From Hyphomicrobium sulfonivorans (lineage in GTDB: Bacteria > Pseudomonadota > Alphaproteobacteria > Rhizobiales > Hyphomicrobiaceae), in NCBI RefSeq assembly GCF_013306565.1, contig NZ_PZPO01000002.1, forward strand, positions 446,501-510,500: a DNA stretch of 64,000 bases. The letters run 5' to 3'. Shown in pieces: positions 43,773 to 52,240 of the stretch (position 1 is its first letter; each line of letters opens with the position of its first letter). Both the position numbers and the translations under genes were made by a program. The notes beneath the pieces are model-generated. The model did no database searches. It had not been told where the DNA came from and saw only the letters and a list, made by a program, of their open reading frames with translations.

Positions 43773-44807
43773 ATGACTGAAGAGCTTGCAAAGATCGCCC
43801 AGGCCATGGTTGCTCCCGGAAAGGGCATCCTCGCCGCCGACGAGAGCTCTGGAACTATCAAAAAGCGCTTTGATTCCATCGGTGTAACATCAACCGAGGA
43901 CTCGCGCCGCGACTACCGCGAGATGCTGTTCCGCGCCGACGACGCCATGAAGAACTATGTGTCCGGCGTCATCCTGTATGACGAGACCATCCGCCAGAAG
44001 GCCAAGGACGGCACGACGCTGGTTGATGTCATGAAGGCCGCGGGCTCCATTCCGGGTATCAAGGTTGACACCGGCGCCAAGGCGCTGGCTGGCCGCAATG
44101 CCAGCATCGAAACCGTCACCGAAGGCCTCGACGGCCTGCGCGAGCGGCTGGCTGAGTATCACCAGCTTGGCGCCCGTTTCGCCAAGTGGCGTGCGGTCAT
44201 CACCATCACCGACAGTCTGCCGTCGTGGAACAGTGTGAAGGCTAACGCCCATGCGCTGGCCCGTTATGCGGCGCTGTGCCAGGAAGCCGGCATCGTTCCG
44301 ATTGTTGAGCCGGAAGTGCTGATGGATGGCGCCCACGCCGGTCACACGATCGAGCGCTGCTATGACGTCACCGAGTGGACGCAGCGTGTCGTGTTCCAGG
44401 AACTGTATGACGCTGGCGTCGCGCTGGAAGGCATGGTGCTGAAGCCGAACATGGTCATCGCCGGTCAGAAGTGCGCCAAGCAGGCATCGCCCGAGCAGGT
44501 GGCCGAGCTGACGGTGAAGTGTCTGAAGTCGACCGTGCCTTCAGCCGTGCCGGGCATCGCGTTCCTCTCCGGTGGCCAGAGTGATGAGCAGGCGACGCAG
44601 AACCTGTCGCTGATCAACGAGATCGGCGATCTGCCGTGGAAGGTCACGTTCTCCTATGGCCGCGCGCTGCAGGCCGCCGCGCTGAAGGCCTGGGGCGGCA
44701 AGGCTGAGAATGTCGCTGCCGGTCAGAGCGCATTTACGCACCGCGCCAAGATGAACTCGCTGGCTGCTCTGGGGCAGTGGAAGCAGAATCTGGAAAAGGC
44801 AGCGTAA
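43773..44807 (+). CDS. fda: Class I fructose-bisphosphate aldolase
   Basis: A 344-residue class I (Schiff-base) aldolase interconverting fructose-1,6-bisphosphate with DHAP and glyceraldehyde-3-phosphate. Landmarks: GKGILAADESSGTIKKRF, FAKWRAVI, GIVPIVEPEVLMDG, and the Schiff-base lysine in EGMVLKPNMV, with LSGGQSDEQAT near the phosphate site. ATG 43773 is preceded by GAGGA at eight bases. A terminator follows 38 bases after the stop. It has a long, structured upstream region. Confidence 0.95.
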   Translation: MTEELAKIAQAMVAPGKGILAADESSGTIKKRFDSIGVTSTEDSRRDYREMLFRADDAMKNYVSGVILYDETIRQKAKDGTTLVDVMKAAGSIPGIKVDTGAKALAGRNASIETVTEGLDGLRERLAEYHQLGARFAKWRAVITITDSLPSWNSVKANAHALARYAALCQEAGIVPIVEPEVLMDGAHAGHTIERCYDVTEWTQRVVFQELYDAGVALEGMVLKPNMVIAGQKCAKQASPEQVAELTVKCLKSTVPSAVPGIAFLSGGQSDEQATQNLSLINEIGDLPWKVTFSYGRALQAAALKAWGGKAENVAAGQSAFTHRAKMNSLAALGQWKQNLEKAA

Positions 44808-44844
44808 CGGTTTTCGCTGCAACATTCCGCAGGTTTGACCATCG

Positions 44845-44883
44845 AAGACGTTTCGCGCTCCAACGCGCGGAACGTCTTTTTTG
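44845..44883 (+). terminator. Terminator of the class I aldolase
   Basis: AAGACGTT ... AACGTCTT with an inner CGCG/CGCG pairing, followed by a run of T. Confidence 0.88.
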
Positions 44884-45096
44884 TTAGAGCGTTTTTAATG
44901 CCGGGAGCACTCCGGCGCCGCGCCCGGCCTGATGGGATGGTCGGTTGCCTGAGGGCTGCGTGGCCGATCCTGTACCCGTGCGCTCAATCGGAATGCATTT
45001 GATTTGGTATTGCGCGGGCTTTGTTGTCCCCCCATTTACGCGCGTCTGTAATTTTTGCTCCGGCAGAATCCCTGCCGATACTCCCTGGAGATACTC

Positions 45097-45531
45097 ATGC
45101 ACGTTACGATGAAGAGTGCCTTGGCCGCCATCGAGGCTGCCCGCAAGGAAGCCGTGAAGCTGAAGACGCAGATGTGCATCGCGGTCGTCGATTCCGGCGC
45201 CAACCTGAAGGCGTTCGTGCGCATGGACGATGCGTGGGTCGGCTCCATCGACATCGCGATCAAGAAGGCCAAGACGGCGGTCTATTTCGGCATGCCCACG
45301 GGCGAGATCGGCAAGCTTTCGCAGCCGGGCGGTTCGCTGTTCGGCATCGAGCATTCCAATGACGGGCTCATCACCTTCCCCGGCGGTCTGCCGATCGTCG
45401 ATGAGGAAGGCGTGCTTGTCGGCGCCATCGGCGTTTCGGGCAGCTCGGTCGAGAACGATCACAAGGTTGCCGCCGCCGGCCTCAAGGTTGTCGGTATCTG
45501 CGATCTGCCGCAGCATCCGTGGCGGACTTGA
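45097..45531 (+). CDS. GlcG/HbpS-family (heme-binding-like) protein
   Basis: A 144-residue protein of the GlcG/HbpS family ([72 protein letters not shown]). The fold is known from HbpS, a heme-degrading sensor partner, and from GlcG and PduO-C proteins. No signal peptide is present, so it should be cytoplasmic. A GGAG box lies six bases before the ATG. It is isolated, followed by repeat locus 3 five bases after its stop. Confidence 0.87.
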   Translation: MHVTMKSALAAIEAARKEAVKLKTQMCIAVVDSGANLKAFVRMDDAWVGSIDIAIKKAKTAVYFGMPTGEIGKLSQPGGSLFGIEHSNDGLITFPGGLPIVDEEGVLVGAIGVSGSSVENDHKVAAAGLKVVGICDLPQHPWRT

Positions 45532-45535
45532 TTGG

Positions 45536-45628
45536 CTGGCGCGGGCGACTCCGCTGTACGGAGCCGGCCGCCAGCGCATTTTAAGTTAGCGCTGGCGACT
45601 GCCCTCCGGTTAGCCGGCCGCCAGCGCT
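45536..45628 (+). repeat. Palindromic repeat locus 3 (after the HbpS/GlcG gene), two units
   Basis: Unit a (about 45536-45577): degenerate left arm, inner CTCCG-CTGTA-CGGAG, CCGGCC, GCCAGCGC. Unit b (45588-45628): AGCGCTGGC, GA, CTGCCC-TCC-GGTTAG, CCGGCC, GCCAGCGCT; its inner stem has decayed while the outer arms remain perfect. Confidence 0.85.
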
Positions 45629-45644
45629 GGTTGGTATGACAAAC

Positions 45645-45678
45645 AAAAAGGCGGGGCTGCAAAGCCCCGCCTTTTTTT
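45645..45678 (+). terminator. Bidirectional terminator between the HbpS/GlcG gene and the exported hypothetical
   Basis: AAAAAGGCGGGGCT ... AGCCCCGCCTTTTT with a four-base loop. Confidence 0.9.
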
Positions 45679-45731
45679 ATGTGATGACGCGAAATGGTGA
45701 GTGCGTGGAGGCAGGCGAATGCTGCCTCGTC

Positions 45732-46055
45732 TCACAGCTTCTCGACGCTGTCGGCCATGTTACCGACGACGCGAACGCGATACTCGGCGTTCTCGCAGGT
45801 CAGAATCCAGACCGGCTCGTCAGCCCGCGAAGCAGCAGGATCGCGCTTTGCCCCCGAAGGGTTCTTGCACTCATAGCCCTGCTTGCGGATCTGTACCGCG
45901 AGGATGTCGGCGGGGATCTCTTCGTTGGCGACGGTGGTGGTCGAAAGTTCGGCCACCTGCTGTGCCTGGGCGCTGTCCATACCGCCGGACGTGGCGGCGT
46001 TGAGAAACAAACCTGCACCCAAAGCTAACACTGGAAACAAAGCCAGCTTTTCCAT
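45732..46055 (-). CDS. Small exported protein of unknown function
   Basis: About 107 residues. A signal peptide (MEKLALFPVLALGAGLFLNAA) precedes a ~75-residue mature part containing two cysteines (GYECKNPSG and LTCENAEYRVRVVG), which could form a disulfide. No family is recognised. ATG 46055 is chosen; a TTG two codons upstream has better spacing from the GGGGAG box and is equally possible. The downstream end meets the shared terminator. Confidence 0.65.
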   Translation of the reverse strand: MEKLALFPVLALGAGLFLNAATSGGMDSAQAQQVAELSTTTVANEEIPADILAVQIRKQGYECKNPSGAKRDPAASRADEPVWILTCENAEYRVRVVGNMADSVEKL

Positions 46056-46106
46056 CGGCAACCCAACTCCCCGCCATGTTACGCGTCTAAATCGCTTGCA
46101 ATCCGA

Positions 46107-46706
46107 TCAGCGGGCAGCAGGCACAGCCTTGTCGTGCTCGCTCTTCCCCGCCAGAGCGAGGAAAATATAGCTCCAACCGGAGAACAGAAGGTTGATGCCG
46201 ACCAGAAGACCGAGCGCCCACGTTGCCGAACCCGGCAGGCCGAGTGCGATCAGTACACCGACGGCGATGGCGGCGATGCCCGACAGCAGCAGCCAGAACC
46301 AGCCTTCATGCGGGCTGACGCGATAGGCCATCACGATCTCGAAGATGCCTTCCGCGATGAAGAGCGCGGCAAGCACGACGGCGAGAGTGAGCAGGCCGGT
46401 GAGCGGGAAGAAGGCGAGATAGCCGCCGACGATCAGATACAACGCGCCGATAATCAGCTCCCACAGGAAGCCCGACCACTGCGGAGCCTGGAAGGCATGG
46501 AATACCAGCAGCGCGCCGCCGATGAGGAACAGCCAGCCCAGCATGATCTTGGCGGCGATGGTGGAAACCAGCGGGAACGCGATGGCGGCGATGCCGGCGA
46601 TGATGAGGCCGATGCCGAGTGCGAGGAACCAACCCCACTTTTCAGAGATCAGTGCCTTCGTTTCGGCGACGCGCATTTCCATTTCCGGAACTGTAAGTGA
46701 AGCCAT
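46107..46706 (-). CDS. HdeD-family membrane protein
   Basis: A 199-residue protein with six predicted membrane helices in the HdeD arrangement (WGWFLALGIGLIIAGIAAIAF, then MLGWLFLIGGALLVFHAFQ, ALYLIVGGYLAFFPLTGLLTL and three more). HdeD proteins are associated with acid resistance in enteric bacteria; the role here is not known. ATG 46706 is supported by GGAGG eight bases upstream. It is upstream of, and on the same strand as, the small exported protein, 51 bp apart. Divergent from the ThiE-like gene. Confidence 0.88.
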   Translation of the reverse strand: MASLTVPEMEMRVAETKALISEKWGWFLALGIGLIIAGIAAIAFPLVSTIAAKIMLGWLFLIGGALLVFHAFQAPQWSGFLWELIIGALYLIVGGYLAFFPLTGLLTLAVVLAALFIAEGIFEIVMAYRVSPHEGWFWLLLSGIAAIAVGVLIALGLPGSATWALGLLVGINLLFSGWSYIFLALAGKSEHDKAVPAAR

Positions 46707-47079
46707 GAGGATGTCCTCCCGTTGCGACAGATGTCGAATAGAGCCAGGCCGAGGAACCCGAGCGGACGGCAAATTTGGCGTGCGCCATCGCGATCGCTTC
46801 CGGGGCCGATCGGGGACAGCATGCCACTTGCGGGTTGAGTTTTTGGCGCTGCGGAGGTGCTAAATGGCTTCGAATGTCCCGCGATTTTTTTACCCGCGCT
46901 TAGGATGCGAGAAGGCTCTGAGCGCTTCTGGATGCGCAGGCAACCTGTGGTAGAGTGGCGTTGTGTCCCTGCCCAAAAATCCGCGATGGGTGTGGCCGCG
47001 ATGGATTGCCATTTGGAGGGGTCGCTTTTCCGCCTTATTGAGCCCTATTAGGCTTCAGCTGGCGGGATTGGAAAAGGCG
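46707..47079. other. 373-bp divergent intergenic region
   Basis: It separates HdeD from the ThiE-like gene. The frame of the latter is open back to a GTG at 46963, but the extra residues are Trp/Arg-rich and unlike the family. No other feature recognised. Confidence 0.5.
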
Positions 47080-47742
47080 ATGGCACGGCAGGATCAGGAA
47101 CAGGATCAAAAGGATGGGCCGGCGCTGTGCGTGGTCGTGACGGCCGGGTCGAGCCACGATGCGCTGGCCGACGTGCTGAAGCGCGCGCATCCGGCGAGCG
47201 TCATCATCGCTCCTTCAGATAGCGAGCCGCTCACGGCTGCAAACGCGCGGCCGCTGGTGGAGCTGGTGCAGTCGCAGGAAATCGCCGCGCTGATTTATGG
47301 CGATGCGCAGCTGGCCCGCACGTTGCGTGCTGATGGTGTTCATCTGCCCTGGCATCAGGACGTTGTGGCGCAGTATGGCGAGGCGCGCGATATTCTCGGC
47401 ACGCGCTACATCGTCGGCATCGATGTCGGTCGCTCGCGCCATGATGCGATGACGCTGGCCGAGGAAGGCGCCGATTATATTGGCTTCGGTATTCCCCCCC
47501 ATGTCGAGGATCGCGAAGCAGCAGGCAACCGCCGCCGCGAACTGGTGGCCTGGTGGAGCGAGATCTTCGAAGTGCCGTGCATCGCGCTGGATGTTGAGAC
47601 GCCGGAGGAAGCGGAAACGCTGTCTGCAGCGGGTGCCGATTTCATCGCGCTGGTGCCGTCATGTGCGTTGACGGCGGATGAGTTTGCGACGCTTCGCGAC
47701 GCCATTGTTGCGGCGGCTCCGGTGCGCGAGGAAGTGGCATGA
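47080..47742 (+). CDS. ThiE/TenI-like TIM-barrel protein
   Basis: A 220-residue protein with the thiamine-phosphate-synthase/TenI barrel pattern: VVVTAGSSHDALADVL, LARTLRADGVHLPWHQD, IVGIDVGRSRHDAMTLAEEGADYIGFGIPP, and a C-terminal strand FIALVPSCALTADE. The catalytic box normally read as VHLGQxD is VHLPWHQD, and the N-terminal QLR-type pyrophosphate motif is not seen, so it may be a TenI-like paralogue without synthase activity. ATG 47080 is preceded by GGAAAAGG. It overlaps the Sel1 gene by four bases. Confidence 0.72.
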   Translation: MARQDQEQDQKDGPALCVVVTAGSSHDALADVLKRAHPASVIIAPSDSEPLTAANARPLVELVQSQEIAALIYGDAQLARTLRADGVHLPWHQDVVAQYGEARDILGTRYIVGIDVGRSRHDAMTLAEEGADYIGFGIPPHVEDREAAGNRRRELVAWWSEIFEVPCIALDVETPEEAETLSAAGADFIALVPSCALTADEFATLRDAIVAAAPVREEVA

Positions 47743-48908
47743 AGCAGCGGCGGCGTCATCGCATCGTCAGGCAGGTGTGTGCATGGCCGCCGCAAGGTGT
47801 GCGTGCACGCCGCTTGGTGCGTATGACTGCGCGGGCGCCGCTTTGCAGCCTGTTGGCGATGACGGCAGTTCTGTTTGGAGCCGCACCGCCGCTGAGTGCT
47901 GACACCAGCTCGTGGATCATGAAGTCCACCGAGGTGCCAAAGCCAAATAGCGGCAAGCCGGTGAAGGTGGCGCCGAACGAAAAGTTCGCCAAGCCCGCGC
48001 AATCTGCCCAGCCAATTCCGCAGGCGCAGGGCAAAGGCTTTGGTGAAAAGCTGCTGGCGGAGCCAAGCGGCGATGAGGCGCCCTATATCGCTTTCGATCA
48101 GGGGCAATATCTCACCGCTGCGAAGCTGGCGCGCGAGGCCGCAACGAAGGGCGATCCGCAGGCCCATACGCTGATGGGCCGGCTTTATGCTGAAGGCCTC
48201 GGCGTCAGCAAGGATCTTTCGACCGCCATCAAATGGTATGCCCATGGCGATGAGTTGGGAGACGTGCAATCCACGTTCGCGCTTGCGGTGCTGCTGGCCG
48301 AAGGGCGCGGCGTGAAGAAAGACCGCAAGCTATCCGCCGAACTGTTCGAGAAAGCGGCGCGGCAGGGCCATCCGCAAGCCAACTACAATCTTGGGCTGCT
48401 GTTCATGAAGGGCGACGGCAAGCCGCAGAATCCATATCGTGCTGCGATGCATATTCGTTACGCGGCCGAGAAGGGCGTTGCTGTTGCGCAGTACGATCTC
48501 GCCAGCATGTATCAGAACGCAACCGGCGTTGAGCCGAGCGCGCTGGAGGCTGCTCGCTGGCTGAGCAAGGCGGCGGAGCAGGGCATGCCGGAGGCGCAGT
48601 TCGACTATGCGGTGGTGCTGCTGCGTGGGCTGGGGCTGACCAAGGACGAACCGAAGGCCATTCCTTATCTGCACACGGCGGCCCAGAAGGGGCTGGTGGC
48701 GGCGCAGAACCGGCTGGCGCACGTTTACGCGCAGGGCGTGGGCGTGAAAAAGGACCCGAAGGAAGCAGCGAAGTGGCGCTTCATCGCCCAGGCGGGCGGG
48801 CTGAAGGACGAGGAGCTCGACGCCTTCGTTGAAAAGCTGCCCAAGGCGCAGCGGTTGGCTGCGCAACAGGCCGCGATGGAATGGCGCGAAGACGCCGGCA
48901 TGTTCTAG
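47739..48908 (+). CDS. Exported Sel1-repeat (TPR-like) protein
   Basis: A 389-residue protein with an Arg-rich N-region and hydrophobic segment (LCSLLAMTAVLFGAAPPLSAD) as signal peptide, then about six Sel1 repeats from residue 125 on (AHTLMGRLYAEGLGVSKDLS, ANYNLGLLFMKGDGKPQNP, and further copies) ending in KWRFIAQAGGL. Sel1-like repeats mediate protein-protein contacts. The ATG overlaps the ThiE-like stop (ATGA) with AGGAAG upstream, indicating translational coupling; ATG 47823 is an alternative start nearer the hydrophobic core. Repeat locus 4 follows. Confidence 0.85.
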   Translation: MKQRRRHRIVRQVCAWPPQGVRARRLVRMTARAPLCSLLAMTAVLFGAAPPLSADTSSWIMKSTEVPKPNSGKPVKVAPNEKFAKPAQSAQPIPQAQGKGFGEKLLAEPSGDEAPYIAFDQGQYLTAAKLAREAATKGDPQAHTLMGRLYAEGLGVSKDLSTAIKWYAHGDELGDVQSTFALAVLLAEGRGVKKDRKLSAELFEKAARQGHPQANYNLGLLFMKGDGKPQNPYRAAMHIRYAAEKGVAVAQYDLASMYQNATGVEPSALEAARWLSKAAEQGMPEAQFDYAVVLLRGLGLTKDEPKAIPYLHTAAQKGLVAAQNRLAHVYAQGVGVKKDPKEAAKWRFIAQAGGLKDEELDAFVEKLPKAQRLAAQQAAMEWREDAGMF

Positions 48909-48920
48909 ATTTGCTTTTTC

Positions 48921-49005
48921 GCACCGACGACTCCCCGGTGGGAGCCGGCCGCCGTGTTTTTAGGTCGCGCTGGCGACTCTCCTCCGGAGAGCCGGCCGCC
49001 AGCGC
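48921..49005 (+). repeat. Palindromic repeat locus 4 (after the Sel1 gene), two units
   Basis: Unit a (48921-48956): CTCCC-CGGT-GGGAG, CCGGCC, partial outer arms. Unit b (48967-49005): GCGCTGGC, GA, CTCTCC-TCC-GGAGAG, CCGGCC, GCCAGCGC, a perfect copy. It starts 12 bases after the Sel1 stop. Confidence 0.87.
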
Positions 49006-49202
49006 TGATTGGTGCGCGCTCCTCCTTCTCCGAACGGTATTTCGCCAACCGTTCTTAATCCTGTACTGACGCCTGAAGTTTAGACTTCCTTTTGCATTTC
49101 TCGCCCGCAGCGGCCGTTCGCGCCCTTGCCACAGCAGTCTGCAAGGGTTACTCGGGCCGTCCGTGCCGGAGGGTCGGCCCGCTCGCCAAGGATTTTCGCA
49201 CC

Positions 49203-49994
49203 ATGCCCGCTTCAGCGCTTATGAACGTGATGATCGGCGCCGCCCGCAAGGCCGGGCGCAGCCTCAGCCGCGATTTCGGCGAGGTGGAGCAGTTGCAGGT
49301 GTCGGTGAAGGGGCCGGGCAACTTCGTTACCGCTGCCGATCTGCGCGCTGAAGAAATCATCTATCGCGAGCTGGCCAAGGCGCGGCCGGGCTATTCGTTC
49401 CTGATGGAAGAGCGTGGCGAGGTTGTCGGCGATGATCGCACGCACCGCTGGATCGTCGATCCGCTGGATGGCACCACCAACTTTCTGCATGGCGTGCCGA
49501 TGTTCGCCATCTCGATCGGACTGGAGCGCGAAGGCCAGCTTGTTGCGGGCCTCATATACAATCCGATTTCGGACGAAATGTTCACGGCCGAGAAGGGCAA
49601 AGGCACCTTCCTGAACGATCGCCGCCGTCTGCGTGTTGCGGCCCGCAAGCGGCTGTCGGATGCGTTGGTAACGACGGGCATTCCGCACATCGGCCGTCAG
49701 GGCCACGCGGTGTTCAAGCGCGAAGCCCATGCTGTATTTCCGCAGGTTGCCGGGGTGCGGCGCACGGGCTCGGCTGCGCTCGATCTCGCCTGGGTCGCTG
49801 CCGGGCGCTTCGATCTGTACTGGGAGCGCGGCATCAAGCCGTGGGACATGGCGGCCGGCATCCTGATGGTGCGTGAGGCGGGCGGTACTGTCACAGATCT
49901 TTCCGGCGCTAGCGATATGCTGGTCCATGGCGAAGTGGTGGCCTCCAACAGCGCCCTGCATAAAGAATTCCTGCCGCTCATCGCCGCCGGTTGA
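49203..49994 (+). CDS. suhB: Inositol monophosphatase family protein (SuhB)
   Basis: A 263-residue Mg-dependent phosphatase. The metal-binding motifs are FLMEERGEVVGDD, WIVDPLDGTTNFLHG and KPWDMAAGILMVREAGG. Family members hydrolyse inositol-1-phosphate or related sugars, and SuhB also affects rRNA transcription in enteric bacteria. The usual start is ATG 49203, but the frame is open to TTG 49092 and the intervening sequence encodes an ATAVCKGY peptide shared with the region upstream of the HerA-like gene, so the true N-terminus is uncertain. The MotA/MotB-like pair follows. Confidence 0.92.
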   Translation: MPASALMNVMIGAARKAGRSLSRDFGEVEQLQVSVKGPGNFVTAADLRAEEIIYRELAKARPGYSFLMEERGEVVGDDRTHRWIVDPLDGTTNFLHGVPMFAISIGLEREGQLVAGLIYNPISDEMFTAEKGKGTFLNDRRRLRVAARKRLSDALVTTGIPHIGRQGHAVFKREAHAVFPQVAGVRRTGSAALDLAWVAAGRFDLYWERGIKPWDMAAGILMVREAGGTVTDLSGASDMLVHGEVVASNSALHKEFLPLIAAG

Positions 49995-50134
49995 GGCACG
50001 AATAACGCTGCCCGGTGTGGCTGAGATGCGCTTTATGTAGCGCCGGGCACGATGTTGCCCGGTTTGTGCTGTCATTGGCTTCGGGTATTGTCGCGGGCTG
50101 GTAAAATTTTGAAGCGGCGGGTCGGAGCTCGGGG

Positions 50135-51190
50135 ATGGCAAGACGACGCAAGAATGAAGCGAGCGGATCGGCGCTGGGGCATCGGCCATTGACGCCGCCG
50201 GGTGTGTTTCTCATCCGCATGCTCATCTTTTTGACGCTGGTGGCGTTCCTCGTTGCCATTCTGCACAAGCAACTCATCGAGAGCTTCCTGCACAACCCTG
50301 GCCTCAACGGTCTGATCGTTGGCGTGCTGGCGCTGGGCATCATCTATGCGTTCCGGCAGGTCATCCGGCTTTATCCCGAAATCCGCTGGGTGAATGCGTT
50401 CCGCATCGCTGATCCGGGGCTCGCCATTGCGCATCAGCCGGTGCTGCTGGCGCCGATGGCGGCGATGCTGCGCGATCGCACCGGCGCGCTGTCGCTCTCC
50501 ACCGCATCGCTGCGGTCGATTATGGATTCCATCGGCTCGCGCCTCGATGAAGCGCGCGACACGGGGCGGTATCTCGTTGGCCTCTTGGTGTTCCTCGGTC
50601 TGCTCGGCACCTTCTGGGGTCTGCTTGAAACCCTTGAATCGGTTGGCGGTGCCATCGATTCCATCGACACCAACGCCGCCGACAACGTCACCATGTTCTC
50701 CGACCTCAAGGCCAGCCTGTCCGCGCCGCTGAAGGGCATGGGCACGGCGTTTTCGTCATCGCTGTTCGGTCTCGCCGGTTCGCTCGTGCTTGGCTTTCTG
50801 GAACTGCAGGCCAGCCACGCGCATAACCGCTTTTACAACGAGCTGGAGGAATGGCTGTCTGGCATCACCGAGCTGACACCGGGATCGACCGGCTCGTCGG
50901 ATCAGGTGAACCGCCAACTCTCCACCGCCATCCTGCACATGCAGCGCGCGGTTGAGGACCTCTCCAACCGGCTATCCGATCAGGCTATGGCGGGTGCGTT
51001 GGGTGGTGGCGGCAGTGCGGGCAGCGAAGAGCAGCTGCGCGAGCTTGCCCGTGGCGTTAATCAGCTCGTGGCCCAGATGCGCGCCGAACAGAAGGTGGTG
51101 CGTGAGTGGGTCGATGAGCAGGCCGGTCAACAGACCGAGCTGTCGAAGACGCTGAAAGAGCTTTCCCTCAACCTGCAACGCCGGAGCTAG
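50135..51190 (+). CDS. MotA/TolQ/ExbB-like proton-channel protein
   Basis: A 351-residue inner-membrane protein with about four hydrophobic helices (about residues 26-47, 55-75, 145-165 and 205-225) in the MotA/TolQ/ExbB pattern; the hallmark GLLGTFWGLLETLESVGGA and GMGTAFSSSLFGLAGSLVLGFLEL correspond to the channel helices. A Gln/Glu-rich C-terminal helix follows. With the next gene it forms the pair often called MotA/ExbB plus MotB/OmpA in Rhizobiales. No flagellar genes are nearby, so cell-envelope work is more likely than motility. RBS GGAG seven bases upstream. Confidence 0.88.
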   Translation: MARRRKNEASGSALGHRPLTPPGVFLIRMLIFLTLVAFLVAILHKQLIESFLHNPGLNGLIVGVLALGIIYAFRQVIRLYPEIRWVNAFRIADPGLAIAHQPVLLAPMAAMLRDRTGALSLSTASLRSIMDSIGSRLDEARDTGRYLVGLLVFLGLLGTFWGLLETLESVGGAIDSIDTNAADNVTMFSDLKASLSAPLKGMGTAFSSSLFGLAGSLVLGFLELQASHAHNRFYNELEEWLSGITELTPGSTGSSDQVNRQLSTAILHMQRAVEDLSNRLSDQAMAGALGGGGSAGSEEQLRELARGVNQLVAQMRAEQKVVREWVDEQAGQQTELSKTLKELSLNLQRRS

Positions 51191-51193
51191 CCG

Positions 51194-52222
51194 ATGGCGG
51201 GCGGGCGATCGCGGCGGCGCGCGGAGTACAACGATTTCTGGCCCGGCTATGTCGACGTTCTGTCGACGCTGCTGCTCGTCGTCACGTTCCTGATGTCGAT
51301 CTTCATGCTGGCGCAGTATTTCGCCGGCCAGGAAGCCAGCGGCAAGGACAGCGCGCTGCGCCAGTTGACGCTGCAGATCACCGAACTCACCAACCTGCTG
51401 TCGCTGGAGAAGGGCAAGAGCAAGGAGGCGCTGGATGAGATGGCGGCGCTTCAGGCCACGCTGTCCAGCCTGCGCGCCGATAACAGCCGCCTGTCCGGTT
51501 CTGCGCTGTCGGGTGATGAAGCCGCCAAGTCAGCCGATGCGCGCATCTCCGGGCTCACCATCGAACTCGAAAACCAGAAGAAGGTTTCCGATGAAGCACT
51601 GGCTAAGGTTGACCTGCTGAACCAGCAGCTTTTGTCGCTGCGCCGGCAGATCGCGGCGCTCAACGAGGCGCTGGAGGCATCTGAAAAGAAGGATGCCGAA
51701 AGCCAGACGCGCATCAAGGATCTGGGCGCCCGCCTCAACGCAGCCCTCGCGCGGCAGGTGCAGGAGCTGCAACGCTATCGCTCCGACTTCTTTGGCCGCC
51801 TGCGCGAGCTGCTGCGCAACCGCAAGGACATTCGCGTTGTCGGTGACCGCTTCGTGTTTGAATCCGAAGTGCTGTTCCCCTCCGGCTCCAACCAGCTGAC
51901 GCCCGAGGGCCTGGCCGCCATGGACCAGCTCGCCTCGGCGATCATCGAGCTGGAAAAGGAGATCCCGAAGGAGATCGACTGGGCGTTGCAGGTGGATGGC
52001 CATACCGACATCCGGCCGATCAACAGCCCGACGTTCCCATCCAACTGGGAGCTATCGACGTCGCGCGCGATCGCTGTGGTGCGTTATCTCGCCAGCCGTG
52101 GCGTGCCGCCCGAGCGGCTGGTGGCGGCGGGCTTCGGCGAGTTCCGACCGCTGGAAGCTGGCACCGACGAGCTGAGCCTCCAACGCAACCGCCGTATCGA
52201 GCTGAAGCTCACCAATCGCTAG
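51194..52222 (+). CDS. MotB/OmpA-type peptidoglycan-binding protein
   Basis: A 342-residue protein with one N-terminal membrane helix (VDVLSTLLLVVTFLMSIFMLAQYF, about residues 20-43), a long coiled coil (about 55-190), and a C-terminal OmpA-like domain (DGHTDIRPINSP, then ELSTSRAIAVVRYL and GFGEFRPLEAG). It begins three bases after the stop of the MotA/ExbB-like gene, with GGAG inside that gene's 3' end, so they are translated together. It likely anchors a proton-driven complex to peptidoglycan. Repeat locus 5 follows its stop by 18 bases. Confidence 0.9.
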   Translation: MAGGRSRRRAEYNDFWPGYVDVLSTLLLVVTFLMSIFMLAQYFAGQEASGKDSALRQLTLQITELTNLLSLEKGKSKEALDEMAALQATLSSLRADNSRLSGSALSGDEAAKSADARISGLTIELENQKKVSDEALAKVDLLNQQLLSLRRQIAALNEALEASEKKDAESQTRIKDLGARLNAALARQVQELQRYRSDFFGRLRELLRNRKDIRVVGDRFVFESEVLFPSGSNQLTPEGLAAMDQLASAIIELEKEIPKEIDWALQVDGHTDIRPINSPTFPSNWELSTSRAIAVVRYLASRGVPPERLVAAGFGEFRPLEAGTDELSLQRNRRIELKLTNR

Positions 52223-52240
52223 CGCGATCTCTTTTGTTTT

